A stretch of DNA of 64,000 nucleotides. Source: Zobellia amurskyensis. Its GTDB lineage: Bacteria; Bacteroidota; Bacteroidia; Flavobacteriales; Flavobacteriaceae. The stretch lies in contig NZ_RCNR01000008.1 of assembly GCF_009725985.1 (NCBI RefSeq), forward strand, positions 62,001-126,000, read 5' to 3'. The translations under genes and the position numbers were made by a program. The notes under the pieces were generated by a model. It had not been told where the DNA came from and ran no database searches. It saw only the letters and a list, made by a program, of their open reading frames with translations. Positions 25,592 through 35,233 of the stretch are shown piece after piece; within the stretch, counting starts at the first letter, position 1; each line of letters opens with the position of its first letter.

Positions 25592-26515
25592 TTAGAAAAA
25601 TCTGGGTGACAATGCTCTCTTCTTAGCATCAAATAAGTTGTATTTGAGAATAATCTCATGCGAACCATCATTATAACTCTCTAAACCAGTTATGGAGTAA
25701 TCATAGGCATATCCTAAAAAGAAACTTTTAGAAATATGCAACCCAACTAAGGCACTAACAGCATCATTATAGCGATATGCCAAGCCCAAAGCCAAGGTTT
25801 CCTTTATCAAGAAATTACCGGATACATCTACAGTTATAGGTGCTCCTGCCACATGTTTCGTTAAAATAGCCGGCTTGAATTTTAAATTATCGGAGAGGTC
25901 CATAACATAACCTGCCATTACATAATACTGACTTTTCCGATCTGTTACCTCTATCTCGTTGTCATTATAGATTTGAGAATTTAAAAAGTTGTGCGTAGAA
26001 ACCCCAACATACCATCTATCGCTATGAAAGTATGCCCCTGCTCCAAATACAGGCCGTAATTTATTTACGTTTTCTGCAAAAATAGGGTCCAGTCCATCTT
26101 GGTAGGTTCCTTTGGACCAGTCTACTTTTAAAACATCTATACCCGCATTGATTCCCAAAGACAACTTTGTAAAATAGCCCGTAGGAATCTCATACGAAAA
26201 GGTTCCGTTTACATCTAAATTATTAGCTGCCCCAATATTATCATTGATAGCCGTAAGACCTATTCCTACTCTTTCCCGTAATCTACCTTGAACTGAAAAG
26301 GATTGTGTCTCTGGGGCTCCATCTATTCCAACCCATTGCGAACGATGTAAAAGCGTTGCCTCTAGAATACCTCTAGATGAGTATCCAGAATTTAAAACTG
26401 CTGTATTATACATGTATTGGGTATATTGAGGTGCTTGTTGACCATATACTGTGCTCAAATTAAATACGAGATAGCAGAGCATAACTATCTTTATAGTGGT
26501 GCAAAGTGATTTCAT
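25592..26515 (-). CDS. Type IX secretion membrane protein, PorP/SprF family
   Basis: 307 residues with a signal peptide (ending STVYGQ). The mature start 'QAPQYTQYMYNTAVLNSGYSSRGILEATLLHRSQWVGIDGAPETQSFSVQGRLRERVGIGLTAINDNIG' is the family signature. A beta-barrel with repeated glycine-aromatic strands follows, ending 'LKYNLFDAKKRALSPRFF'. PorP/SprF proteins sit in the outer membrane. They are paired one-to-one with large type B CTD substrates, to help their secretion or surface attachment. Here the partner is the 1007-residue protein upstream, 42 bp away; OmpA follows 12 bp downstream. Confidence 0.96.
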   Translation of the reverse strand: MKSLCTTIKIVMLCYLVFNLSTVYGQQAPQYTQYMYNTAVLNSGYSSRGILEATLLHRSQWVGIDGAPETQSFSVQGRLRERVGIGLTAINDNIGAANNLDVNGTFSYEIPTGYFTKLSLGINAGIDVLKVDWSKGTYQDGLDPIFAENVNKLRPVFGAGAYFHSDRWYVGVSTHNFLNSQIYNDNEIEVTDRKSQYYVMAGYVMDLSDNLKFKPAILTKHVAGAPITVDVSGNFLIKETLALGLAYRYNDAVSALVGLHISKSFFLGYAYDYSITGLESYNDGSHEIILKYNLFDAKKRALSPRFF

Positions 26516-26557
26516 AACTGGTTAAGGTTTGGTGTGAATTGTTTAAAGAACTACTTA

Positions 26558-29500
26558 TTATCTAGCCAATTGAAGCCAGCCGACAAGGTTTCTCTCTAAT
26601 TCAGGAATCTTAATGGAATAGTAGTATGTTCCTGACGGTAAATGATCTCCATTGTTCAAAACACCTTTTACATTAGCTAGACCGTTCCAAGTATTGCGGT
26701 AGTCTGCCATTTTATAAACAAGGTTTCCGTTACGATTATAAATTTCTATAGTATTTGAGTAATCTTCAATACATTGAACCGTGAAGAAGTCATTGAATCC
26801 ATCATTGTTAGGAGTGAATTCATTGAAGACTTTCAAACAAAATTCTTCGCCCAGAACCATTCCACAAGAGATTGTCTCAACATCTAAGGACATCATTTTA
26901 CTTGGGCTACATATTGAATCATCTGAATAGGAAACGCTAATTTGGGTGGCACTTAACTCTGTCCAACGAACAGTTACAAAGTTATCTGTAGAAGTCCCTC
27001 CTTCCGTAATGGTACCACCAGATACAGTCCAAACATAATCTTCTTTGTCAGCATTAGTTTCGTACGTGTACGAACGCCCACGGCATACTTCCTCAGATTC
27101 GCCGGTTATAGTAATAGGAGAGATACCGTCAGCAAATATATTTGCCATAATTCTTAATCGCTCACTACTTTCGCAACCATTTTCGACAGCGGCCACATAA
27201 TACCAACGGCCATCTTCTATAGGTGTAGAAGGGTCGATTGCGTTTCCTCGTAAACGGCTATCATAAAACACAACATTGGTTTGATCAACTTGAATATCCC
27301 CAACCGTAGGACCATCACTTTCACAAAAGACTTGACTACTAGAATTTGTCGTAGGTCCAGGAACATCATTCACCTGTACCGTTATCTGTACTCTAGCCAA
27401 CACGGATGCCGGTATACCCGCAATTCCTGCAAAATAAACCTCACCATCAACCAGAGGTGTATTAGCATTTAACTGCAAGCCTGCCGTGAGGTCATTAAAA
27501 AGTGCAATATCGTTTAAGCCCACCTCTAAATCTGCTACAGTAGCAAAATCAGAGGCACAAAAAACTTGGAAAATATCATCTATAATTAAATCTGGAAGGT
27601 CTACAGGAATTTCTTCGGACACGGTACACAAAACACCTTGTACAAAAGCTTCAAGCGTATTATCTATATCTGAAACTAGATCAATTGCATCTACCGGGAT
27701 GCTGAACGATGAATCTGCCGCTACAACACCATCAAAAAGGTTGCCGTTTATACTTAAGGATATAGTTTCACCTACCATAACATCACCAGAGACGGTTCCG
27801 GTTACATTTACCGAATTGTTGCCGTTAAAAATATCAATTAGACCATCTAGGCTAATCATTGGGTTGGAATCAATAGATACGGTTTTAGTAAAATCAACTA
27901 CATTAACCTGAACCGATTGTAAATCTCCCGGAGCGTTTTCACAACCCGCCAAATCATGTTTAACGGATACAAAATACGTGTATGGGCCACCTGCTTCCGT
28001 TAATCCTGTAATGGTCAACACACCATTGGAATCTATTTCATAAGTAACGCCTCCAGAAACCAGACCGCCCGTAATCTCATTGGTTTTGTTTGCATCAAAA
28101 TACCATGAATACGTACCATCTACCGAACTGGTTGGAACCAATACCACGTTATCCGAAGAACAAATAGGGTTTTCATTTCCTACAATAGTTATATCACCTG
28201 CCGTTGGAACAGACTCCACATTTATCGTGACCTCAGTTCTAGGCGATTCTTTGAGACAACCTATTTCCGCAGCTGCTACATAATAGGTAGTATCTGAGTT
28301 AAGTATTGGTGTAGTAAATGCTTCACCTGATTCTAAGGTTGCCAGTAGGTTTCCGTCTTCTTCTGCATCGTACCACCTTAGCTCAACATTATTGTCGTTC
28401 TCAACTTCCGCAACAACGCTGGTGCTGAAACCAGCACAAATATTCAAGTCGTCGGCGGTAGAAGTTACCACTGGACTTGCAGGAGCACGGAACACATCAA
28501 AAATTAAAAGTTCCTGATCAATACCAGCACCAAGCAAGGATGATAAACGAACCGTTACACGATCTACAGGAGTTGTAGGGTCAAAACCTATAAGAGCTGC
28601 CTGGCCACTTTCTAACAGACCCAATACATCCAAATCTAATAAACTTGATAAATTATCTGAGAATACGGATTGATCGGTTCCATTTTGACCGATTACTTCA
28701 ATTGAATTGGCAACACCTAATTGCAGTAAAGACGGGTCCATTGCCATCTTTATATAATAATTATTGCTAGCGTCTTCCGAACTATCAAAATAGAACGTCT
28801 GCTCAATACCGGCTAAAACATCAACAAGGCCTAAACTTAATTCAGAAAAGGTATCATCATCGCCATCTATGGCCAATTCAGGATTAGTTACTCCAGCTCC
28901 GCCTAAACCTAAAAGATCTAACGTTAGACCGTCACCACTAAAAGAAGTATAACTAGGAGCACCACACGTAGTATCTCCGTCTCCATAATAGGCTCCATAA
29001 ACATTAAGGTCTCTTTCTTGGCCCAGTCCTATTAAAGACCCAACTCTATTGGTTATACTAACCCTATCATAAGGACTAGATGGCGTAAGAGCCAGAAAAT
29101 AATCACCGTTCTTATCTGTTACCACACGCGCCTCATCTGATGAAAACGCATTAACAAGTCCTGAACTAGTCTGAAGTACACTATCATCAATATTGAATGC
29201 TTCAGCAGAAAATTCTTGATTACCAACAAGCAGTGTACCAACAATATCAGAAAGTAAACCACCTAGGTTACCGCCCAATAGACTTGATAGTATATCATCT
29301 TCAGTAGCAATCTTTATAAAACTGGTAGTGTTTGCCGGTAATGTAGTTGGGTAAGTAAGCTCCAAAAGACCATCATAAGCCCCAATGCCCAAAATAACAC
29401 CGGAACCGGCACGTACAATTGCATTGGTCGTTAAATCGGAATCTATAGCATTATTGGGTTGGGTAACTGAGCTTTGATTTGAAATCGCGTCAGCGTAAAC

Positions 29501-29581
29501 CCTATCCTGTGCATAGGAAACCGAACAGACAAACAATAGCCAGATTAAAAAGTTTTGCTTTAGTGTAGTTTTACGTATCAT
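26558..29581 (-). CDS. Gliding-motility-associated adhesin with type B T9SS sorting domain
   Basis: 1007 residues from the ATG at 29581 (MIRKTTLKQNFLIWLLFVCSVSYAQ); a TTG two codons upstream is less likely. The mature protein has long beta-rich repeats of Ig/adhesin type, with 'AGFSTSVVAEVENDNNVELRWYDAEEDGNLLATLESGEAFTTP' and 'CESDGPTVGDIQVDQTNVVFYDSRLRGNAIDPSTPIEDGRWYYVAAVENGCES'. The C-terminal domain 'FNEFTPNNDGFNDFFTVQCIEDYSNTIEIYNRNGNLVYKMADYRNTWNG...SGTYYYSIKI' is the type B CTD (TIGR04131 class). It is exported by Sec, then by T9SS. It leads a three-gene operon with its PorP/SprF and OmpA partners. Confidence 0.95.
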   Translation of the reverse strand: MIRKTTLKQNFLIWLLFVCSVSYAQDRVYADAISNQSSVTQPNNAIDSDLTTNAIVRAGSGVILGIGAYDGLLELTYPTTLPANTTSFIKIATEDDILSSLLGGNLGGLLSDIVGTLLVGNQEFSAEAFNIDDSVLQTSSGLVNAFSSDEARVVTDKNGDYFLALTPSSPYDRVSITNRVGSLIGLGQERDLNVYGAYYGDGDTTCGAPSYTSFSGDGLTLDLLGLGGAGVTNPELAIDGDDDTFSELSLGLVDVLAGIEQTFYFDSSEDASNNYYIKMAMDPSLLQLGVANSIEVIGQNGTDQSVFSDNLSSLLDLDVLGLLESGQAALIGFDPTTPVDRVTVRLSSLLGAGIDQELLIFDVFRAPASPVVTSTADDLNICAGFSTSVVAEVENDNNVELRWYDAEEDGNLLATLESGEAFTTPILNSDTTYYVAAAEIGCLKESPRTEVTINVESVPTAGDITIVGNENPICSSDNVVLVPTSSVDGTYSWYFDANKTNEITGGLVSGGVTYEIDSNGVLTITGLTEAGGPYTYFVSVKHDLAGCENAPGDLQSVQVNVVDFTKTVSIDSNPMISLDGLIDIFNGNNSVNVTGTVSGDVMVGETISLSINGNLFDGVVAADSSFSIPVDAIDLVSDIDNTLEAFVQGVLCTVSEEIPVDLPDLIIDDIFQVFCASDFATVADLEVGLNDIALFNDLTAGLQLNANTPLVDGEVYFAGIAGIPASVLARVQITVQVNDVPGPTTNSSSQVFCESDGPTVGDIQVDQTNVVFYDSRLRGNAIDPSTPIEDGRWYYVAAVENGCESSERLRIMANIFADGISPITITGESEEVCRGRSYTYETNADKEDYVWTVSGGTITEGGTSTDNFVTVRWTELSATQISVSYSDDSICSPSKMMSLDVETISCGMVLGEEFCLKVFNEFTPNNDGFNDFFTVQCIEDYSNTIEIYNRNGNLVYKMADYRNTWNGLANVKGVLNNGDHLPSGTYYYSIKIPELERNLVGWLQLAR

Positions 29582-29940
29582 AGGCAAAATGAGTAGGTTA
29601 AGTCTTATAAAAAACTAAAATCTGCAAACCATTATTGTCTATGCTATTATATACCCTCGGTGAAATGCTTATTTTTTCGATGAAAGGATTTGTTATCGAT
29701 AATCTGTAGTCCAAAAGTGTCATTTGTCGACTATAAAAACATACAAACAACCTTACTTACTGATAAACAGACTTATACCATATTTTAAAAAAAATTAACC
29801 CTGGTTACTATCCATTCTCAATAAAAAGGACAGTATGATTTATTCCCATGATGATACACCCTAAAAAATCCCCTACTTCATACGAAATAGGGGACCTTAT
29901 ATATTATAGGATAACTTAAAACTAATTCAACTCTCTTGGC
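29582..29940. other. Intergenic region upstream of the adhesin operon
   Basis: No gene seen. About 280 bp of AT-rich leader presumably holds the promoter of the adhesin operon, but no clear TAnnTTTG was found on the minus strand. The terminator of the CAP-domain gene lies at 29863-29893. Confidence 0.5.
29863..29893 (-). terminator. Terminator of the CAP-domain gene
   Basis: CCCCTACTT and AAATAGGGG pair with one weak position. On the minus strand the hairpin is followed by T6. It lies 48 bp after the gene's stop. Confidence 0.65.
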
Positions 29941-30438
29941 TTATTGAAAAAACAACTGTGTAAAATAAAGAACACCGTTCTCATCTGCAGTAACACTAAC
30001 AGCAGTATATTTAAAATCACCTTCCATTACTTTCTTATGTGTTGGGCTATTTTTCCAAGCTTCAAGAATATCATTGGCATTTGTAAAATCCATACCCAAG
30101 TTTTCAGAAACAAAATCGGCATTGGCTTCAACAGATAAGTTAGAAGCTCTTTTATCAAAATTATCATGGCTGATCACTCCTTCAGAAATCATGTACTCAT
30201 TATGTGCATTTGCGTAACCGTAAGCAACACTGTTGAACTCTACTTTGTTTAAACCAACAGAAACTCTATACTCATTAACAACATCAATAACCTCTTGCTC
30301 TATAGTAGATATTTCTACTTCTTCATTTGTTGTTGCAACAGCCTTGTACAATTCATCTTCTTGAGTAGTTGACGAAGTAGAACATGAAGTCATTAAAGTT
30401 GCAAGAGCGATAAGAAGTAAAATATTGAATCTGACCAT
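29941..30438 (-). CDS. CAP-domain (SCP/PR1) lipoprotein
   Basis: 165 residues. Signal MVRFNILLLIALATLMTSC with a lipobox Cys, a 25-residue acidic linker, then a CAP domain: 'EQEVIDVVNEYRVSVGLNKVEFNSVAYGYANAHNEYMISEGVISHDNFDKRASNLSVEANADFVSENLGMDFTNANDILEAWKNSPTHKKVMEGDFKYTAVSV'. The conserved His in HDNF, Glu in SENLG and His in SPTHK are the CAP cavity residues. Domain size matches bacterial YkwD-type proteins. The role is extracellular and unknown (proteolysis or lipid binding has been proposed for the fold). Monocistronic, with its own terminator. Confidence 0.9.
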   Translation of the reverse strand: MVRFNILLLIALATLMTSCSTSSTTQEDELYKAVATTNEEVEISTIEQEVIDVVNEYRVSVGLNKVEFNSVAYGYANAHNEYMISEGVISHDNFDKRASNLSVEANADFVSENLGMDFTNANDILEAWKNSPTHKKVMEGDFKYTAVSVTADENGVLYFTQLFFQ

Positions 30439-30910
30439 AGCTTAAGAGAGTTTGTTTTTGTAATTCGTTTCCTCTATTTATGAACGGTACATTGTAGGAT
30501 GCCTGAGGAAATTCTCTTAAGTGGTGCGTTTTACTCGTTAAAGTGTAAAAATTTACTAATCAGATAGTTACAAACATAAACAGTGTGTTTTATAACGGAA
30601 AAAAGATGTGCTATACCGATGATTTGACACTTAAACGGAAAAATAAATTAGTTGACCGATAGGTCCATTTCAACAATATCGGTGAGGTACTTTAAAATGA
30701 GGACAAAAAGCACTTTTAGTTCAAAATTGACGTATTATGAACTTGTAAGAAAGAAAGCTTCTAGAAATTACTAGAGCAAGTAATCACTCAAATAAAAACA
30801 AATTGAACTTTACACGACCTATCTTAATTATAAAATGCGATTGCCATCTACAGCCAAGTAGCGACAATCGCAAATTAATATTAATTAAATCTTTAGTATC
30901 TATATAAGTA
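30439..30910. other. 472-bp intergenic region without a gene
   Basis: I see no coding frame. An inverted repeat ACCGATA/TATCGGT (30655-30661 and 30677-30683) and the terminator hairpin at 30836-30872 are the only structures noted. The right half must carry the promoter of the CAP-domain gene. Confidence 0.5.
30836..30872 (-). terminator. Terminator of the RimB-RimK gene
   Basis: An 8-bp perfect stem TGCGATTG/CAATCGCA with a 21-base loop. On the minus strand it is followed by an ATTTTAT stretch; the U-run is weak. Confidence 0.5.
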
Positions 30911-32305
30911 CTAAAGTGTAAACCTCAGCTTTCTTTCAATAGCAACGATCATTTCGTTAGCTATATCCTTACCGGTAGCATTTTCAATTCCCTCAAGACC
31001 TGGAGAAGAGTTTACCTCTAACAATAACGGTCCTTTATTTGAACGAATGATATCTACACCAGCTACGGCAAGGTTAAGAACCTTTGCAGCTTTCTGCGCA
31101 AGTTTGCGTTCTTCAGAGGTAATCTTAATTATAGAGGCTTTACCACCTTGGTGTATATTAGCCCTAAACTCACCTTTTTCTGCTTGACGTTGCATTGATG
31201 CTACTACTTTACCATTTACCACAAAACAGCGTATGTCCTGCCCATTGGCTTCCTTAATAAACTCTTGCACCAATATGTTCGTATTTACGCTCTTGAATGC
31301 ATTTATTACGCTCTCCGCAGCTTTATTGGTCTCTGCAAGTACAACACCTTTTCCTTGGGTACTTTCCAACAACTTGATGATTAATGGAGCACCATTTACC
31401 ATTTTTATAAGGTCTTTGGTATCCATTGGGGATTTTGCAAAACCTGTAATAGGAATATGTATGTCATTCTTTGAGAACAACTGAGATGCAAAAAGCTTGT
31501 CTCTAGACTGCGAAATGGCTTCGGCGGTATTTTGGCAATACACCCCAAGATTATCAAACTGTCTGATCAACGCGCAACCATAGAAAGTAACCGATGGCTT
31601 TATTCTAGGAATGACCGCATCAAAAGCATTAAGGATATTACCCCCTCTGTACCTTATTTCAGGCGAGTGGGCATCTAACTTCATGTATGCATGTTCTACA
31701 TTTAAGAAAACAATTTCATGTCCGCGCGCTTCTGCTGCCTCTATAATACGTTTGTTACTATATAGGTTAGGGTTACTAGCTAGCAACGCTATCTTTAAAC
31801 CCGACTTTTCTTTAAAATATGGCGCGTACATTTTATTGACCGCTTCATCATCAAAGTCTTGTATTTGATAGTTTATAGCCGAGTTTACAATATATCGTTC
31901 ATTAATAGCTTCTCTACCTAAGAGCATACGAAACTCCATAGTATCGCGATTAGCCAAGGTAAGTTCTATCTCAAAAGTATCTTCTCCTATAGAAACAGGC
32001 GTGCGCACCACCAAACGCTCTTCAGAAATACCGGAAGAACTTTTTACCATCCTACGGTCTACTAATCTAGCTTGGCAAGGTATAGCAATACTCCTGTTTT
32101 CTTGTAAAGGGCTCACCTCAAACTTTACCCATTCTTGGGTGCCCTTCATAATAATCTTTATGTTGGTTGCTTGTATGGATGATGTTTTGGCACCTGAATC
32201 TACCCTTGCCTTTATGGCTGGAATACCCAAGTTCTCAAACACACACCATTCTTCACTACCAATAATCTTTAAGTCAGTCAAACTATACTTTTTTTCTAAG
32301 TTCAA
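30911..32305 (-). CDS. rimK: RimB-RimK fusion: retropepsin-like zinc protease domain plus ATP-grasp glutamate ligase
   Basis: 464 residues in two parts. Residues about 10-150 are RimB-like ([35 protein letters not shown], with the D-S-G-A retropepsin-type motif, and [15 protein letters not shown]). Residues about 165-464 are RimK-like ATP-grasp: '[40 protein letters not shown]', '[20 protein letters not shown]', and '[33 protein letters not shown]' with the Mg2+-binding E and N. In proteobacteria RimB modulates RimK, which adds glutamates to ribosomal protein S6, and the two are separate genes. The gene overlaps the 3' end of the GNAT-nitrilase gene by 23 bp, so translation is likely coupled. 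Confidence 0.9.
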   Translation of the reverse strand: MNLEKKYSLTDLKIIGSEEWCVFENLGIPAIKARVDSGAKTSSIQATNIKIIMKGTQEWVKFEVSPLQENRSIAIPCQARLVDRRMVKSSSGISEERLVVRTPVSIGEDTFEIELTLANRDTMEFRMLLGREAINERYIVNSAINYQIQDFDDEAVNKMYAPYFKEKSGLKIALLASNPNLYSNKRIIEAAEARGHEIVFLNVEHAYMKLDAHSPEIRYRGGNILNAFDAVIPRIKPSVTFYGCALIRQFDNLGVYCQNTAEAISQSRDKLFASQLFSKNDIHIPITGFAKSPMDTKDLIKMVNGAPLIIKLLESTQGKGVVLAETNKAAESVINAFKSVNTNILVQEFIKEANGQDIRCFVVNGKVVASMQRQAEKGEFRANIHQGGKASIIKITSEERKLAQKAAKVLNLAVAGVDIIRSNKGPLLLEVNSSPGLEGIENATGKDIANEMIVAIERKLRFTL

Positions 32306-33812
32306 ATATATCTTTTCTCCTATCTTTTAAATTGCGTACTGCCCCAAATTGATTGAGCTCTCGCAATAAATCGATATCTACATCAGCAATTAAAATCATC
32401 TCCGTATTTGGTGTAGCCTCTGCCTTTATACCATTTGTTGGAAATGAAAAATCGCAAGGCGTAAATACCATGGATTGAGCAAACTGGATGTCCATATTCT
32501 GAACATTGGGCAGGTTGCCTACACTACCTGCGATAGCCACGTAGCATTCATTTTCAATTGCTCTTGCCTGAGCGCAATGCCGTACTCTTGAGTACCCATT
32601 TTGCGTATCGGTCAAAAAGGGAACAAATAATATGTCCATTCCTTCATCGGCCAATAAACGGCTTAACTCTGGAAATTCCGAATCATAACAGATTAAAATT
32701 CCAATTTTACCGCAATCCGTATCAAAAGCCTTTAGCTGATTACCCCCTTGCATACCCCAAACTTTAGCCTCGTCCGGTGTTACATGCAGCTTTTCGTAAC
32801 GCTCCATACTACCATCTCTTCTACATAGATAGCCTACGTTGTATAAACGTCCATCAATCATTTCGGGCATACTTCCTGTAATGATGTTGATGTTATAAGA
32901 AATGGAAAACTCCGAGAATTTCTGTACAATAGCATCCGTATGTTTCGCCAGCTCCCGAATAGCATCCGGCGTGGACAAATGATTATCCTTAGCCATTAAT
33001 GGGGCATTAAAGAACTCTGGAAACAAGGCAAAATCTGACCGATAACCTGATACGGCATCAATAAAATACTCTGCTTGCTGCAGCAACTCTTCTAAATCCT
33101 TATACGGCCTCATCTGCCATTGTATAAGCCCTAAACGAATAACCGTTTTCTTTGCCGATGCTTTTTTAGAGGGTTTTTGATAATATATATTATCCCACTC
33201 CATTAAAATAGCAAAATCACTGGAAGCCTTATCACCCTCCAAATAGCCTTTCATAACCTTAGCAGGATGAAAATCATTGCTAATCTGAAAGTTCAGTACA
33301 GGATCCGCAATCTCTTTTCTACGCACTTTGGCTATATACTCTTTTGGAGTAAGCTCATCCATATATTTATGGAAATTGGGCATTCTACCTCCAAAAGCAA
33401 TGCTTTTAAGGTTCAGCTTTTCACATAGTTCCTTGCGGTAATCGTACAAACGTCTACCTAATCTAAGACCACGGAATTGGGGCTTTATAAAAACCTCCAC
33501 ACCATATAGCACATCTCCTTCATCATCATGTGTGGAAAAAGAATAGTTACCTGTGATCTGCTCATAGGTGTGCTCATCATCAAAACTATCATAGTCTACA
33601 ATAATGGACAGGGCCACACCGGCCAACTGTCCATTAATTTTAATAACTACCTGACCTTCTGGAAATTTATCGATCAGCGATTTAATATGTTCCTCTTTCC
33701 AATACGATCCGGGCATATTGGTATATGCAGAAATCATGGCGCTTTTAAGTTCTTGATAATCATCAAGGTCTAAAAACTTTAACTCTATATTTTCTATTTC
33801 TTCTATTTTCAT
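32283..33812 (-). CDS. GNAT-carbon-nitrogen hydrolase (nitrilase superfamily) fusion
   Basis: 509 residues. Residues about 10-150 form a GNAT domain, with '[31 protein letters not shown]' as the acetyl-CoA loop. A linker leads to a nitrilase-type domain from about residue 225, with the E-K-C triad visible in [19 protein letters not shown] and [10 protein letters not shown], and '[19 protein letters not shown]' near the end. The combination is known in Bacteroidota and proteobacteria as a bifunctional GNAT/carbon-nitrogen hydrolase protein; its substrate is not established. A role in amide or polyamine-conjugate metabolism is possible, given the polyamine operon 114 bp upstream on the same strand. 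It overlaps the RimB-RimK gene downstream. Confidence 0.9.
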   Translation of the reverse strand: MKIEEIENIELKFLDLDDYQELKSAMISAYTNMPGSYWKEEHIKSLIDKFPEGQVVIKINGQLAGVALSIIVDYDSFDDEHTYEQITGNYSFSTHDDEGDVLYGVEVFIKPQFRGLRLGRRLYDYRKELCEKLNLKSIAFGGRMPNFHKYMDELTPKEYIAKVRRKEIADPVLNFQISNDFHPAKVMKGYLEGDKASSDFAILMEWDNIYYQKPSKKASAKKTVIRLGLIQWQMRPYKDLEELLQQAEYFIDAVSGYRSDFALFPEFFNAPLMAKDNHLSTPDAIRELAKHTDAIVQKFSEFSISYNINIITGSMPEMIDGRLYNVGYLCRRDGSMERYEKLHVTPDEAKVWGMQGGNQLKAFDTDCGKIGILICYDSEFPELSRLLADEGMDILFVPFLTDTQNGYSRVRHCAQARAIENECYVAIAGSVGNLPNVQNMDIQFAQSMVFTPCDFSFPTNGIKAEATPNTEMILIADVDIDLLRELNQFGAVRNLKDRRKDIFELRKKV

Positions 33813-33926
33813 TGAATGGACATTAAGTAATTAGTATCTCTATCAACAAAACCTCGGAATAGAACAAGGGGATTTTTTGCCCAGTCAATGAGCACATAAA
33901 GGGTTTTCACAAACCACACAGCACTA

Positions 33927-34253
33927 TTACTCATCGTCCTGAGCCATATCTTCTGGGTCTGGCTCCGCTACCGCTTCTGGATCATCATCTTCAAAGTCTT
34001 CATAATCATCCTCATCATAATTTTCCATGGTGTACTCAAGCTTCGCACTGATCTTCACCAAATACTTGGTGTCTTCGGTCAATACTTCAACTGCTTCTAT
34101 ACGCTCACCACTAGCATTTCTGAATGAAATAATATTTCTATCATCATAACCATCAGGGTAAGCCTCCACCAAAAGCTTAAGAACTTCTGGCGTTAACTTT
34201 TTAAAGTCTACTATGACGCGCTTTAAATTTGAGGTGTCTCGTTTATTGCTCAT
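33927..34253 (-). CDS. Small acidic-tailed protein in polyamine operon
   Basis: 108 residues. The N-terminal ~75 residues form a basic-to-neutral compact domain (NLKRVIVDFKKLTPEVLKLLVEAYPDGYDDRNIISFRNASGERIEAVEVLTEDTKYLVKISAKL). The last ~30 are almost only Asp and Glu (YDEDDYEDFEDDDPEAVAEPDPEDMAQDDE). No characterised family recognised. Its ATG overlaps the DHS-like stop (TGATG-type 4-bp overlap), so it is translationally coupled to that gene. Conserved position behind the DHS-like gene is known to me only as an impression from related genomes. A partner or substrate of the DHS-like enzyme is speculative. Confidence 0.7.
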   Translation of the reverse strand: MSNKRDTSNLKRVIVDFKKLTPEVLKLLVEAYPDGYDDRNIISFRNASGERIEAVEVLTEDTKYLVKISAKLEYTMENYDEDDYEDFEDDDPEAVAEPDPEDMAQDDE

Positions 34254-35233
34254 AAGTCAAGAAGATATGCAAAAATTAATGGTGCAACAATAGTTGCATC
34301 GCTTTCTATGATAAATTTAGGGGTATCAATATCTAATTTACCCCAAGTAATTTTTTCGTTTGGTACCGCACCTGAGTACGACCCATAACTTGTAGTTGAA
34401 TCACTGATCTGGCAGAAATAGCTCCAGAAAGGTGTATCTGTTCTTTCCATATCTTGGTAAAGCATGGGCACTACACATATAGGAAAATCTCCTGCTATAC
34501 CACCACCAATTTGAAAGAAACCAATTCCATTCTCAGAATTATCTGTGTACCAATCCGCTAAAAAGGTCATGTACTCAATACCGGATTTTACGGTACTGGC
34601 TTTCAACTCGCCTTTCAACACGTAAGATGCAAAAATGTTCCCCATAGTACTATCTTCCCAACCTGGGCAAACAATAGGAAGGTTTTTTTCCGCGGCAGCG
34701 TACATCCAAGAATCTTTTAAATCAATCTCATAATACTCTTCTAGAACACCGGAAAGCAACATTTTGTACATATACTCATGCGGTAAATATCGCTCACCTT
34801 TTGCTTCGGCATCTTTCCAAATCTTAACGATATGTTCTTGCAACCTTCTAAAAGCTTCCTCTTCAGGAATACAGGTATCTGTTACACGGTTTAACCCCTT
34901 TTCAAGTAAAGCCCACTCGTCTTTTGGCGTTAAATCACGATAGTTAGGCACACGTTTGTAATGTGAATGTGCTACCAAGTTCATGATATCCTCCTCTAAA
35001 TTGGCCCCAGTACAGGATATAATCTGCACCTTGTCCTGGCGAATCATTTCAGCAAAAATTTTACCTAACTCAGCAGTACTCATTGCACCTGCCAATGAAA
35101 CGAGCATCTTAGAACCTTTGTTCAGCTGTGCTTCATACCCTTTTGCAGCATCTACCAAAGCGGCTGCATTAAAGTGCAAGTAATATTTTTCTATAAATTC
35201 GGAAATTGCTCCTTTAGTCTTCATCATCGTCAA
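34250..35233 (-). CDS. Deoxyhypusine synthase family protein
   Basis: 327 residues matching the DHS fold: 'MLVSLAGAMSTAELGKIFAEMIRQDKVQIISCTGANLEEDIMNLVAHSHY', 'LPIVCPGWEDSTMGNIFASYVL', 'ENGIGFFQIGGGIAGDFPICVVPMLYQD', and 'SGAVPNEKITWGKLDIDTPKFIIESDATIVAPLIFAYLL', where the Lys in NEKITWGKL corresponds to the region of the catalytic Lys. These are NAD-dependent enzymes that move the aminobutyl group of spermidine to an acceptor. In eukaryotes the acceptor is eIF5A. Bacteria lack eIF5A, so the acceptor is likely putrescine (giving homospermidine) or another amine. It overlaps the agmatinase gene by 20 bp and the small acidic gene by 4 bp. Confidence 0.9.
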   Translation of the reverse strand: MTMMKTKGAISEFIEKYYLHFNAAALVDAAKGYEAQLNKGSKMLVSLAGAMSTAELGKIFAEMIRQDKVQIISCTGANLEEDIMNLVAHSHYKRVPNYRDLTPKDEWALLEKGLNRVTDTCIPEEEAFRRLQEHIVKIWKDAEAKGERYLPHEYMYKMLLSGVLEEYYEIDLKDSWMYAAAEKNLPIVCPGWEDSTMGNIFASYVLKGELKASTVKSGIEYMTFLADWYTDNSENGIGFFQIGGGIAGDFPICVVPMLYQDMERTDTPFWSYFCQISDSTTSYGSYSGAVPNEKITWGKLDIDTPKFIIESDATIVAPLIFAYLLDL

